A stretch of 58,274 bases of DNA from positions 1 to 58,274 of the forward strand of contig JAIXUQ010000054.1 of assembly GCA_027483465.1 (NCBI GenBank). The letters are read 5' to 3'. The notes under the pieces are model-generated. The model had not been told where the DNA came from. It saw only the letters and a list, made by a program, of their open reading frames with translations, and did not search any database. Made by a program: the position numbers and the translations under genes. This document shows positions 33,681 through 42,101 of the stretch, piece by piece. Each line of letters opens with the position of its first letter. Within the stretch, counting starts at the first letter, position 1. Origin of the DNA: Sphingomonadales bacterium (lineage in GTDB: Bacteria > Pseudomonadota > Alphaproteobacteria > Sphingomonadales > Sphingomonadaceae).

Positions 33681-34526
33681 ATGAAATTGCTGCGTTACGG
33701 CCCGCGCGGCGCCGAACGGCCCGCCCTGCTCGATGCCGAAGGCCGCATCCGCTGCCTGGCCGGCCACCTGGCCGACATTGATGGCCCGCTGCTTGCCCGC
33801 TGGTCAGACGTGCTGGCCGGCATCGACATCGCCGGCCTGCCGCTGGTGCCCGCCGGCGTGCGCATCGCCGAGCCGGTGGCCGGGGTGGGCAAATTTGTCT
33901 GCATCGGCCTCAACTACAGCGATCATGCCGCCGAAGCCGGCATGGCGGTGCCCAGCGAACCGATCATCTTCATGAAGGCCACGTCCAGCATCATCGGCCC
34001 CAATGATGATGTGCTGCTGCCGCCCGCCTCGGTGAAGAGCGATTGGGAGGTGGAGCTTGGCCTCGTCATCGGCCGCACCGCCCGTTATGTCAGCAAGGAT
34101 GATGCGATGGACCATGTCGCCGGCCTCGTGCTGGTCAATGATCTGTCGGAACGCGAATATCAGCTGGAACGCGGCGGCCAGTGGGACAAGGGCAAGGGCT
34201 GTGACACGTTCGGCCCGTTCGGCCCCTGGCTGGTGACGCTCGACGAAGTGGCCGACGTCAACAATCTCGATCTCTGGCTCGATCTCAACGGGGAGCGGGT
34301 GCAGACCGGCAACACCGACAAGCTGATCTTCGATCTGCCCACCATCGTCTCCTATGTCAGCCAGTTCATGAGCCTGCATCCGGGGGACATCATCTCCACC
34401 GGCACGCCGCCCGGCGTCGGCATGGGCATGAAGCCGCCGCGCTTCCTGGCCGAAGGCGACGTGATGGAACTGGGCATCAGCGGGCTGGGCCGCCAGCGGC
34501 AGGTGGTGAAACGCTGGCCGGGGTGA
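33681..34526 (+). CDS. Fumarylacetoacetate hydrolase family enzyme (2,4-diketo-3-deoxy acid hydrolase-like)
   Basis: The 281-residue protein starts at ATG 33681, six bases after GGAAAGGA. The FAH fold is marked by KFVCIGLNYSDHAAE, the metal ligands in DWEVELGLVIGR and the following Asp in VLVNDLSEREYQ, and by STGTPPGVGMGMKPP. In non-phosphorylating sugar-acid pathways of sphingomonads and Herbaspirillum, such enzymes cleave 2,4-diketo-3-deoxy acids to pyruvate plus L-lactate (6-deoxy sugars) or glycolate (pentoses). The presence of GlcDEF next door favours glycolate. Other FAH-family reactions cannot be excluded. Confidence 0.88.
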   Translation: MKLLRYGPRGAERPALLDAEGRIRCLAGHLADIDGPLLARWSDVLAGIDIAGLPLVPAGVRIAEPVAGVGKFVCIGLNYSDHAAEAGMAVPSEPIIFMKATSSIIGPNDDVLLPPASVKSDWEVELGLVIGRTARYVSKDDAMDHVAGLVLVNDLSEREYQLERGGQWDKGKGCDTFGPFGPWLVTLDEVADVNNLDLWLDLNGERVQTGNTDKLIFDLPTIVSYVSQFMSLHPGDIISTGTPPGVGMGMKPPRFLAEGDVMELGISGLGRQRQVVKRWPG

Positions 34527-34548
34527 GGCGCTTTCGAAACAGGGGCTT

Positions 34549-34650
34549 CGTCATGCTGAACTTGTTTCGGCATCCATGGGGGGCCGACCTCGCACGGCGC
34601 GCCTGTTGGGGCATTGGCGCCATGGATGCTGAAACAAGTTCAGCATGACG
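34549..34650. repeat. Palindromic repeat unit between convergent genes
   Basis: Two 31-base arms (34549-34579 and 34620-34650) are inverted copies with one mismatch, separated by 40 bases. The arms include CGTCATGCTGAACTTGTTTC. I recall similar palindromes scattered in Sphingomonas genomes. It lies between the convergent FAH and dehydrogenase genes, so it may also act as a two-way terminator. Confidence 0.85.
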
Positions 34651-34683
34651 GATATGTGAAGGGGGAGCGCGCCTAAGCCCGCC

Positions 34684-35427
34684 CTACAGGCTCATCCCGC
34701 CATCGATCACGATGTTGCTGCCGCTCATGAAGCCGGCCTCGTCACCGGCCAGCAGCACGGCCACCGCGGCGATCTCCGCCGGCGTGCCGATGCGGCCCAT
34801 CGGCTGGCGCGCCACGAAGGCGGCGCGGGCGGCGGCGGCATCGCCGGTCGCGGCCAGCCGCTCCGCCAGGCTGGGGCTGTCCACCGTGCCGGGGCTGATG
34901 GCGTTGCAGCGGATGCCATCGGCGATGAAATCGCGCGCCACCGCCATGGTCAGCCCGATCACCGCCGCCTTGGTGGTGGCATAGGCGCAGCGGTTGGGCG
35001 CGGCCGCCACGCTGGAGACAACCGAGGCGATATTGATGATGCTGCCGCGCCGCCGCGCCTGCATCGCCGGCAGAAAGGCACGGATGGCGGTCGCCATCGC
35101 CAGCACGTTCAACTGCCAGCTGCGGTTGAGATCCTGGGTGGTGGCCTCCAGGATGGTGCCGCTGGCCACCCAGCCGGCGCAATTGACCAGCACATCGACC
35201 GCGCTGTGCGCCACGGCGGCATTGTTCACCGCGGCTTCGTCGGTCACATCCAGCACCCGTGTTTGTGCCGCCGTGCCGGCGAAGGCCGCCGCCAGCCGGT
35301 CTTCATTGATGTCGCTGGCCACCACGGCGGCGCCTTCGGCCAGAAAGGCGGTGGCGATGGCATGGCCGATCCCCTGCGCCGCCCCGGTGATGAAGGCGGT
35401 GCGCCCCGCCAGCCGCGTGCCCATCAT
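34684..35427 (-). CDS. Short-chain dehydrogenase (2-keto-3-deoxy sugar-acid dehydrogenase-like)
   Basis: The 247-residue NAD(P)-dependent SDR has the cofactor loop ITGAAQGIG, the NCAG motif, and the catalytic set Ser in SVVSS plus Tyr-x-x-x-Lys in YATTK. The stretch ending in PMGRIGTPAEIA and DEAGFMSGSNIVIDGG resembles the DHRS6/2-keto-3-deoxy-L-fuconate dehydrogenase group. It is therefore the best candidate for oxidising the dehydratase product at C4 to the 2,4-diketo acid. It lies six bases after the other minus-strand SDR gene. ATG 35427 and 35424 are both possible. Confidence 0.85.
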   Translation of the reverse strand: MMGTRLAGRTAFITGAAQGIGHAIATAFLAEGAAVVASDINEDRLAAAFAGTAAQTRVLDVTDEAAVNNAAVAHSAVDVLVNCAGWVASGTILEATTQDLNRSWQLNVLAMATAIRAFLPAMQARRRGSIINIASVVSSVAAAPNRCAYATTKAAVIGLTMAVARDFIADGIRCNAISPGTVDSPSLAERLAATGDAAAARAAFVARQPMGRIGTPAEIAAVAVLLAGDEAGFMSGSNIVIDGGMSL

Positions 35428-35433
35428 GCTGCC

Positions 35434-36264
35434 TCAGGCCGGATAGAGGCCGGCGGCGCCATCGATGCGCACCACCTGGCCGGAAACAAAGCGGCTGTCG
35501 GGCCCGGCCAGAAAGGCGACCACGCCGGCGATTTCCTCGGGCGTGGCGTACCGGTCAAGGCTGGGGCCGTCGCCCATCATCGCCGGATCGGTGGGCCGGG
35601 TGGCGAGGAAGCGCGCGCTCATCGCCGGGCCGGGCGACACCACGTTCACCCGAACGCCGTGCGGGCGCATCTCCAGGGCGAGGCAGCGGGTGTAATGCAC
35701 GATCGCGGCCTTCATGCAGCCATAGACCACCTCGCTGGTGACGGCGCGGTGGCCGTTCAACGAGCCGAAATTGATCACGCTGCCCGATTGCCGGGCCGCC
35801 ATGCCGGGCAGCACGGCGCGGCACACCAGCATGGTGCCGATGAAATTGCGGTTGATGATGGCCTGGGTGTCGGCCAGGCTGATGTCAAGCCCGCCGTTGG
35901 GATCGGGCTTGCCACCGGCCGCGCCGATATCGCCGCCGGCACAATTGATCAGGATCGAAACCGGGCCCAGCGCCTGTTCGGTGGCGGCCACCATCGCGGC
36001 CACCTGCGCTTCATCGGCGATGTCGCCCAGCACGGCGGTGGTGCGCACCCCGCACTGCGCGGCCAGCCGCTCGGCCAGCCCGGTCAGGCTTTTTTCCTCG
36101 CCAAACTGGGCCGGGGCGGTCTCGGAAATATCGTGCACGGCCACATCGGCGCCCAGATCGGCCAGCCGGCTGGCAATCGCCCGCCCCAGGCCGCGCCCCG
36201 ATCCGGTGATCAGCGCCACCGATCCGGCCAGGCTGGCGCCGGTCACGCGCGCCCATTCGTTCAT
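35434..36264 (-). CDS. Short-chain dehydrogenase/reductase
   Basis: The 276-residue SDR has the cofactor loop ITGSGRGLG, NCAGG, a serine in FGSLNG and YGCMK as Tyr-x-x-x-Lys. The GGGGGAG ribosome site is six bases from the ATG. It is the first gene of a two-SDR operon that faces the MFS gene across operator site 3. A sugar or sugar-acid dehydrogenase role is likely from context; the initial oxidation of the aldose is one option. Confidence 0.82.
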   Translation of the reverse strand: MNEWARVTGASLAGSVALITGSGRGLGRAIASRLADLGADVAVHDISETAPAQFGEEKSLTGLAERLAAQCGVRTTAVLGDIADEAQVAAMVAATEQALGPVSILINCAGGDIGAAGGKPDPNGGLDISLADTQAIINRNFIGTMLVCRAVLPGMAARQSGSVINFGSLNGHRAVTSEVVYGCMKAAIVHYTRCLALEMRPHGVRVNVVSPGPAMSARFLATRPTDPAMMGDGPSLDRYATPEEIAGVVAFLAGPDSRFVSGQVVRIDGAAGLYPA

Positions 36265-36330
36265 GCCACTCTCCCCCTTTGCGGCTGGTCAGGGCCGCAA
36301 CAGTGCCAAAGATGAACCGCCACGGCTGCA

Positions 36331-36361
36331 TTGACAAGCAAAAATCGTATTCAGTATACAG
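36331..36361 (+). promoter_or_regulatory. Promoter with CAGTATACAG operator (site 3)
   Basis: TTGACA (36331-36336) and TATACA (36355-36360) are separated by 18 bases, the same layout as site 2. The 10-mer CAGTATACAG (36352-36361) covers the -10 box and differs from site 1 at one base. It lies in the divergent gap between the two-SDR operon and the MFS gene. Confidence 0.65.
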
Positions 36362-36410
36362 GTTTTGCGGAGCAGCCGCGGGGGGATGAGCAGATGACAG
36401 GTTGGCAGCG

Positions 36411-37640
36411 ATGACCCCGTCCCGCGTGCGCCATGGCGTGGTGGCCATGGCCCTCACGCTCGCCATCCTTGCCTATGTGCAGCGCGTGGCGATCAGCCAG
36501 GCCGCCGGCCCGATCTCGGCCGATCTTGGCCTGTCGAAAACCGAAATGGGGTTGGTGTTCGGCGCCTTCGGCCTTTCCTATGCGCTGTTCGAAATCCCGA
36601 TGGGGCTGGTGGGTGACCGGCTGGGGGTGAAGAAAATCCTCTCCCGCCTGGTGCTGGCCTGGTCCTTCTTCACCGCGCTCACCGGGGCGGCGTGGAATCT
36701 CGCCTCGATGTGGGTGATCCGCTTCCTGTTTGGCGCCGGTGAGGCTGGCTGTTTCCCCAATCTCACCCGCATGCTCAGCCAGTGGCTGCCGCGCGGGGAG
36801 CGGGTGAAGGCGCAGGCGCTGATGTGGGCCGCCACCCGCTGGGGCGGGGCGGCCACACCGCCGCTGGTGCTGCTGGCGATCAACACGGTGGGCTGGCGCT
36901 GGGCCTTCGTGCTGTTCGGCCTGTTGGGCGCCGGCTGGGTGGCGTGGTTCTCGCGCGCGTTCCACGAACGCCCGGCCGATCATCCGGGGGTGAACGATGC
37001 CGAACGCGATCTGCTGGCGCAGTCGCAGGCGCTGGTGGCGCACGCGCCGGAAAGCTGGCTGAAGCTGCTGCTGCGGCCCCAGGCGCTGCTGCTCTGCCTG
37101 CAATATTTCTGCTGGTCTTACGTGTGGTATTTCTTCGTGACCTGGCTGCCCACCTTCCTGGGCGAGGTGCACGGCCAATCGGCCGCCGGCATGGCCGGGC
37201 TTTCGGTGCTGCCGCTGCTGATGGGCGGGCTGGGCTCGCTCACCGCCGGGCTGCTGCCGCTGTGGGTGCCGCGCCGGTTGGTGGCGATCACCAGTTTCAC
37301 CGCGGTGGCGGTACTGATGGCGCTGGTGCCGCAGGCCGGCAACGCCTGGGTGGCGATCGGCCTGCTCGCCGCCGCCGCCTTCATGGGCGACATGCTGGTG
37401 CCGATCAGCTGGAACCAGTGTGTGGAACTGGGCCAGGGCTATACCGCCACCATGGGCGCGGCGATGAACATGTTTGCCAATTTTTCCGGCTTTCTGGCCC
37501 CGGTGGTGGGCGGCATGCTGCTGGAATCCAGCGGCAACGACTGGACCCCGATGTTGTGGCTGATGGCCGGCGTGGCCGGGCTGGGTGGCCTCAGCTGGAT
37601 CGTGATGGGCGCGGCGGCCACGGCCCCGGCAGAAGGATAG
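36411..37640 (+). CDS. MFS transporter, sugar-acid (ACS family)-like
   Basis: The 409-residue protein has about 12 membrane helices. The motif YVQRVAISQAAGPISADLGL, then KTEMGLVFGAFGLSYALFEI with GDRLGVKK between helices 2 and 3, matches anion:cation symporters for hexuronates, galactonate and similar acids. ATG 36411 is used; a TTG at 36402 is possible. It heads a plus-strand operon that includes an SDR, the cytochrome c/PQQ dehydrogenase and the aldose epimerase. The likely role is uptake of the sugar acid used by this cluster. Confidence 0.87.
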   Translation: MTPSRVRHGVVAMALTLAILAYVQRVAISQAAGPISADLGLSKTEMGLVFGAFGLSYALFEIPMGLVGDRLGVKKILSRLVLAWSFFTALTGAAWNLASMWVIRFLFGAGEAGCFPNLTRMLSQWLPRGERVKAQALMWAATRWGGAATPPLVLLAINTVGWRWAFVLFGLLGAGWVAWFSRAFHERPADHPGVNDAERDLLAQSQALVAHAPESWLKLLLRPQALLLCLQYFCWSYVWYFFVTWLPTFLGEVHGQSAAGMAGLSVLPLLMGGLGSLTAGLLPLWVPRRLVAITSFTAVAVLMALVPQAGNAWVAIGLLAAAAFMGDMLVPISWNQCVELGQGYTATMGAAMNMFANFSGFLAPVVGGMLLESSGNDWTPMLWLMAGVAGLGGLSWIVMGAAATAPAEG

Positions 37641-37644
37641 GGAC

Positions 37645-38400
37645 ATGCAGGTTTCACTCGCCGGCCGCACGGCCGTGATCATTGGCGCCAGCGGCGGGCT
37701 GGGCGAAGCGATGGCGCAGGCGCTGGGCGCGGCCGGGGCCAGGCTGGCACTGGTCGGCCGCCGGCGGGACAAGCTGGACGCGCAGGTGGCCGCGCTGGCC
37801 GCCAGCGGGGTGGAGGCCGCCGCCTTCACCGCCGAAATGACCGATGAAGCCAGCGTGGCCGCGCTGGTGGCGGCGGTGAACGGCTGGTCGGCCAATCCGC
37901 AGATATTGATCAATTCGGCCGGCACCAACATCCGCAAGAATCTGGTGGAATTCAGCCTGGCCGAATTCCGCAGCGTGATCGATTCCAGCCTGATTTCCAC
38001 CTTTCTGGCCTGCCACGCCTTTGTGCCCGGCATGATGGGTTCGGGCTATGGCCGCATCATCAACCTGGCCTCGATCATGGCGCATATCTCGCTGCCGGGG
38101 CGCACCGCCTATTCCTCGGCCAAGGCCAGCCTGCTCGGCCTCACCAAGGCGCTGGCGCTGGAACTGGCCGGTGAGGGCATCACCGTGAACGCCATCAGCC
38201 CCGGCCCGTTCGGCACCGAGCTGAACCGCGCGGTGATGGACAATCCCGAAGCCAACGCCGCCTTCCTCGCCAGCCTGCCGGTGGGCCGCTGGGGCCGGGT
38301 GGAGGAGATTGGCGCGCTGGTCACCTATCTCTGCTCCGATCTCGCCGGATTCGTGACCGGCACCGATATCCTGATCGACGGCGGCTGGACGGCGCGGTGA
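37645..38400 (+). CDS. Short-chain dehydrogenase (gluconate 5-dehydrogenase-like)
   Basis: The 251-residue SDR has IGASGGLG, NSAGT, a serine in NLASIMAH and YSSAK as Tyr-x-x-x-Lys. It begins four bases after the MFS stop and shares one base with the next gene (TGATG). The group includes gluconate 5-dehydrogenases and 3-ketoacyl reductases. With a sugar-acid transporter and a sugar dehydrogenase as neighbours, a sugar-acid oxidoreductase is favoured. Confidence 0.83.
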   Translation: MQVSLAGRTAVIIGASGGLGEAMAQALGAAGARLALVGRRRDKLDAQVAALAASGVEAAAFTAEMTDEASVAALVAAVNGWSANPQILINSAGTNIRKNLVEFSLAEFRSVIDSSLISTFLACHAFVPGMMGSGYGRIINLASIMAHISLPGRTAYSSAKASLLGLTKALALELAGEGITVNAISPGPFGTELNRAVMDNPEANAAFLASLPVGRWGRVEEIGALVTYLCSDLAGFVTGTDILIDGGWTAR

Positions 38401-39917
38401 TGCGGCGGCCCGCCCCTGCCGCCGCTCTTGCCATCGCACTGGCGGCCGGGCTGCTGCTGGCGCAGGCCCCCGCGCCGGCGGGCTTTGGCGGCGGGCGCGA
38501 GTTGCAGCGCCTCACCGGCCAGCGGTTCGAGGAGAATTGTTCGGGCTGCCACGGCGCACCGGGCACCGCCGGCCGCGCGCCCAATCTGTTCGATGCCCGC
38601 CTGCTGGCCCAGCGCAGCGACGAGGACTTGTTCCGCACCATCAAGGCCGGCATCAGCGGTGCCGAAATGCCGGCCTTTGGCGAGGTGCTGCCCGATGCCC
38701 AGATCTGGCAATTGATCGCCTGGCTGCGGCTGGAGGCGGACAATGCCCAGCCCCGCCCGCAATTTGTCGCCGATCCCGATGGCGCCGAAATCGCCTCGGA
38801 AGCGCAGAAATTCCGCATCCGCGTGGTGGCGCGCGGGCTGGAAACGCCGTGGGGCATCGCCGCCTTGCCCGATGGCCGCCTGCTGGTGACCGAGCGCCCC
38901 GGCCGGCTGCGCCTCATCACCGCCGATGGCCGCATGACGACGGTGGCCGGCACGCCCGCCGTGTGGGAACGGCAGGATGCGGGGCTGATGGACGTGGCGA
39001 TCGATCCGGATTTCGCCCGCACCGGCTGGGTCTATCTCAGCCTGGTGGAACTGCTGCCCGGCTATCAACTGCCGCCGCCGCCGGTGCTGAAACCCGGCGA
39101 GCGCCCGCCCAACCACCCATCGATGACCGTGATCGTGCGCGGCCGCATCAACCCCGCCGGCCAGTGGGTGGACCAGCAGATCCTCTATCGCGCGCCGCTT
39201 GATCGCTACACGCCCAGCGGCGTCCATTATGGCAGCCGGCTGGCCTTTGACCGCCAGGGCCGCCTGCTGTTCAGCATCGGCGAGCGCGGCGACATGAAGA
39301 ACGCGCAAGACCTTTCCACCCCGCTCGGCAAGCTGCACCGCATCAACCGCGATGGCAGCATCCCGGCCGGCAATCCCTTTGCCGGCAAGCCGGGCGCGCT
39401 GCCCTCCATCCTCAGCTATGGCCACCGCAACCCGCAGGGGCTGGCCTTTGATGCGCAAGGGCAATTGTGGGAGGCCGAACATGGCCCCAGCGGCGGTGAC
39501 GAGATCAACCTGATCACGCCGGGCGGCAATTATGGCTGGGGCGTGGTGTCGATGGGCATCCAGCCCGGCATCAACGCCCGCGAGGCCCCCGGCATGATCG
39601 CGCCGGCCGCCTATTACACGCCCACCATCGCGCCGTCGGGCATCATGGTCTACCGGGGCAGCCGCTATCCGGGCTGGGCCGGCAACCTGTTTGTCGCCGC
39701 GCTGTCGGGCCAGCAGCTGCGCCGGCTGGTGATCGATGGCAGCCGCATCACCCACCAGGAGGTGCTGTTCAAGGCCTATGGCCGGGTGCGCGCCGTCACC
39801 ACCGATCGCGACGGGCATATCCTGGCGCTGGTGCAGCAGCCCACCGGCCAGGGCACCGGCCAGCCCTTGTCGGCCTCCACGCCCGGCCTGGTGATCAAGC
39901 TGGAACCCCTGCCATGA
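38400..39917 (+). CDS. Cytochrome c fused to soluble PQQ-type aldose sugar dehydrogenase
   Basis: The 505-residue exported protein has a signal peptide (about 1-21), a class I cytochrome c domain with CSGCH (Cys47, Cys50, His51) and a likely methionine ligand in AEMPAFG, then a six-bladed propeller of the soluble glucose/aldose dehydrogenase type (TPWGIAALPDGRLLVTERPG, SYGHRNPQGLAFD, WEAEHGPSGGDEINL). The histidine in YGHRNPQG and nearby residues match the PQQ and calcium site region of that family. Electrons would pass from PQQ to the built-in heme. PQQ synthesis genes are not in the window. ATG 38400 is used rather than GTG 38397. Confidence 0.88.
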   Translation: MRRPAPAAALAIALAAGLLLAQAPAPAGFGGGRELQRLTGQRFEENCSGCHGAPGTAGRAPNLFDARLLAQRSDEDLFRTIKAGISGAEMPAFGEVLPDAQIWQLIAWLRLEADNAQPRPQFVADPDGAEIASEAQKFRIRVVARGLETPWGIAALPDGRLLVTERPGRLRLITADGRMTTVAGTPAVWERQDAGLMDVAIDPDFARTGWVYLSLVELLPGYQLPPPPVLKPGERPPNHPSMTVIVRGRINPAGQWVDQQILYRAPLDRYTPSGVHYGSRLAFDRQGRLLFSIGERGDMKNAQDLSTPLGKLHRINRDGSIPAGNPFAGKPGALPSILSYGHRNPQGLAFDAQGQLWEAEHGPSGGDEINLITPGGNYGWGVVSMGIQPGINAREAPGMIAPAAYYTPTIAPSGIMVYRGSRYPGWAGNLFVAALSGQQLRRLVIDGSRITHQEVLFKAYGRVRAVTTDRDGHILALVQQPTGQGTGQPLSASTPGLVIKLEPLP

Positions 39918-41023
39918 TGCGCGCTACGCTGATCGCCATGAGCCTGATCGCCGCCCCAACCCTTGCCGCCACCGCCAGCATCGCCCCCTTTGGCACCAAC
40001 GCCAAGGGCGAGGTGGTGGAGGCCATCACGCTCACCACCCCGTCCGGGCTGAAGGCGGTGATCCTCACCCGTGGCGGCGCGCTGGCCGAATTGTGGGTGC
40101 CCGATCGCGCCGGCCGGCTGGCCAATATCGTCCTCACTCGCCCGGATTTCGCCGCCTGGGATCGCGGCGGCTCGTTCAACACGCTGGTCGGCCGCTTTGC
40201 CAACCGCATCGCCGGCGGCGGCTTCACGCTGGATGGCCAGCGCTTCACCCTGCCGGCCAATCCCGAAACCGGCGTCACCATCCACGGCGGCGCCGGCGGC
40301 TGGGGCACCAAGCTGTGGACACCGCGCCTGATCCGCTCGGGCAGCAGCGCCGGGGTGGAACTCAGCCTCACCAGCCCGGATGGGGACAATGGCTTTCCCG
40401 GCGCCGTCAGCGTCACGGCCACCTATACACTGTCAGACAAGGGGGAGCTGCGGCTGGATTGGCGGGCCACAACCACACGGCCCACCCACATCAATGTCAC
40501 CAACCACAGCTATTTCAACCTGGCCGGGGAAGGCAGCGTGGACGGCCACCGCCTGCGCCTGTTTGCCAGCCGCTACACCCCGCTGAACGAACGCGCCATC
40601 CCGACCGGCGCCATCGAACCGGTGGCCGGCACGCCGTTTGATTTCACCACCGAACCCGCCATCGGCCCGGCGCTGCGCAGCGCCCATCCGCAGATCGTGC
40701 AAGCCAGGGGCATTGATCATAATCTGCTGATCGATGGCCCGGCCGGCAGCCTGCGCCCGGCGGCCGAGCTGAGCGATCCCGTCTCTGGCCGGCGCCTGCT
40801 GCTGTCCACCACCGAACCGGGCGTGCAGGTCTATACCGCCAACAATTTCAACGGCACCCAGCCCGCCGGCAACGGCCGCCTGCTGCGCCAGGGCGATGGC
40901 ATCGCGCTGGAAACCCAGCATGTGCCCGATACGCCCAACCAGCCGGCCTTCCCCTCCACCCGGCTTGATCCGGGGCAGGTCTTCACCTCCACCACCGTCT
41001 TTGCCTTTGGAGTGCGCCCATGA
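39914..41023 (+). CDS. Aldose 1-epimerase (mutarotase), probably exported
   Basis: The 369-residue protein has a signal-like N-terminus (about 1-22) and GalM motifs: VGRFANRIAGG, the catalytic-His segment NVTNHSYFNLAGEG, and the catalytic-Glu region ALETQHVPDTPNQPAFPS. It interconverts alpha and beta anomers and would feed the anomer-specific sugar dehydrogenase encoded just upstream, with which it overlaps by ATGA. Confidence 0.9.
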   Translation: MMRATLIAMSLIAAPTLAATASIAPFGTNAKGEVVEAITLTTPSGLKAVILTRGGALAELWVPDRAGRLANIVLTRPDFAAWDRGGSFNTLVGRFANRIAGGGFTLDGQRFTLPANPETGVTIHGGAGGWGTKLWTPRLIRSGSSAGVELSLTSPDGDNGFPGAVSVTATYTLSDKGELRLDWRATTTRPTHINVTNHSYFNLAGEGSVDGHRLRLFASRYTPLNERAIPTGAIEPVAGTPFDFTTEPAIGPALRSAHPQIVQARGIDHNLLIDGPAGSLRPAAELSDPVSGRRLLLSTTEPGVQVYTANNFNGTQPAGNGRLLRQGDGIALETQHVPDTPNQPAFPSTRLDPGQVFTSTTVFAFGVRP

Positions 41024-42081
41024 GCATCGCCGCGCTGGCGCTGGCGCTGGCCGCAGCCCCGGCCGCCGAGCTGAAGATCATCAGCATCGATGTCGATGGC
41101 GGGGCCGCCACCCTCTATGTCACGCCCAAGGGCAAATCGCTGCTGATCGACACCGGCTGGCCCAGCGGGCGCGGCGGGCCACGGCCGGCTCCGGGCGAAC
41201 CGCCGCGCCCGCCGGCCCCCACCAGTGCCGAGCGCATCGCCGCCGCCGCCAAGGCCGCCGGCCTCACCCGCATCGATCATCTGCTGATCAGCCATTATCA
41301 CATCGATCATATCGGCGGCCTCAATGATCTGGTGAAGCTGATCCCCATCGGCCAGCTGATCGATCATGGCCCCAACCGCGAGTTCATCACACCCGATCTG
41401 CCCAAGGAAAAAATCCCGATCTCCCCGGAAACCATCTACCCGCTCTATGCGCAGGCCAAGCAGGGCCTGAAATACCGGGTGATGGCCGCCGGTGAGCGCA
41501 TGATGATCGACGGGCTGGAACTGATCGCGGTGCACAGCGACGGGCAATTCGCGCCCAAACCGCTGCCCGGCAGCGGCGCCCCCGGCCAGGCCTGCGCCGG
41601 GCCGACCGACATGGACGACAATGGCGGCGAGGAAAATCCCCGCTCGCTGGGGCTGTTGCTGCGCTGGGGCGAGGCCCGCATCCTCAGCCTGGGCGATGCC
41701 ACCTGGGCGCTGGAGCACAAGCTGGTCTGCCCGGTGAACCGCGTGGGCACGGTTGATCTGATGTTTGCCAACAATCACGGGGCCGGCGTGTCAAACCCGC
41801 CGGCGCTGGTGGAAAGCATCCGGCCGCGGCTGGTGGTGGTCAACAACGGGCCGACCAAGGGCGGCGACGGCGCGGTGCTGCAACGCTTCCTCGCCCTGCC
41901 CGGCACTGCCATGTTCCAGCTGCACGCCGCCACCCGCAGCCCGGAGGCCAACACCATCCCCGAACGCATCGTCAACATCGACCGGTTTGACAATTACAAC
42001 CTGGCGATCAGCGTGACGCGCAGCGCCTGTTTCACCTTCACCAACCAGCGCAGCGGCCATCCCGAGCGCCATTGCCGCTGA
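41020..42081 (+). CDS. Exported metallo-beta-lactamase-fold hydrolase
   Basis: The 353-residue protein has a short signal-like start (ALALALAAAPAAE) and the MBL metal motif SHYHIDHIGG (H-x-H-x-D-H). Further metal-site segments are LSLGDATW and NNHGAG. It resembles the ComEC/Rec2-type periplasmic MBL proteins. It is in the sugar operon by ATGA overlap with the epimerase, so a sugar lactonase function is imaginable. That is inference only, and the substrate is unknown. Confidence 0.78.
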   Translation: MSIAALALALAAAPAAELKIISIDVDGGAATLYVTPKGKSLLIDTGWPSGRGGPRPAPGEPPRPPAPTSAERIAAAAKAAGLTRIDHLLISHYHIDHIGGLNDLVKLIPIGQLIDHGPNREFITPDLPKEKIPISPETIYPLYAQAKQGLKYRVMAAGERMMIDGLELIAVHSDGQFAPKPLPGSGAPGQACAGPTDMDDNGGEENPRSLGLLLRWGEARILSLGDATWALEHKLVCPVNRVGTVDLMFANNHGAGVSNPPALVESIRPRLVVVNNGPTKGGDGAVLQRFLALPGTAMFQLHAATRSPEANTIPERIVNIDRFDNYNLAISVTRSACFTFTNQRSGHPERHCR

Positions 42082-42101
42082 CCGGCCCGACGGAGACCGC
42101 C

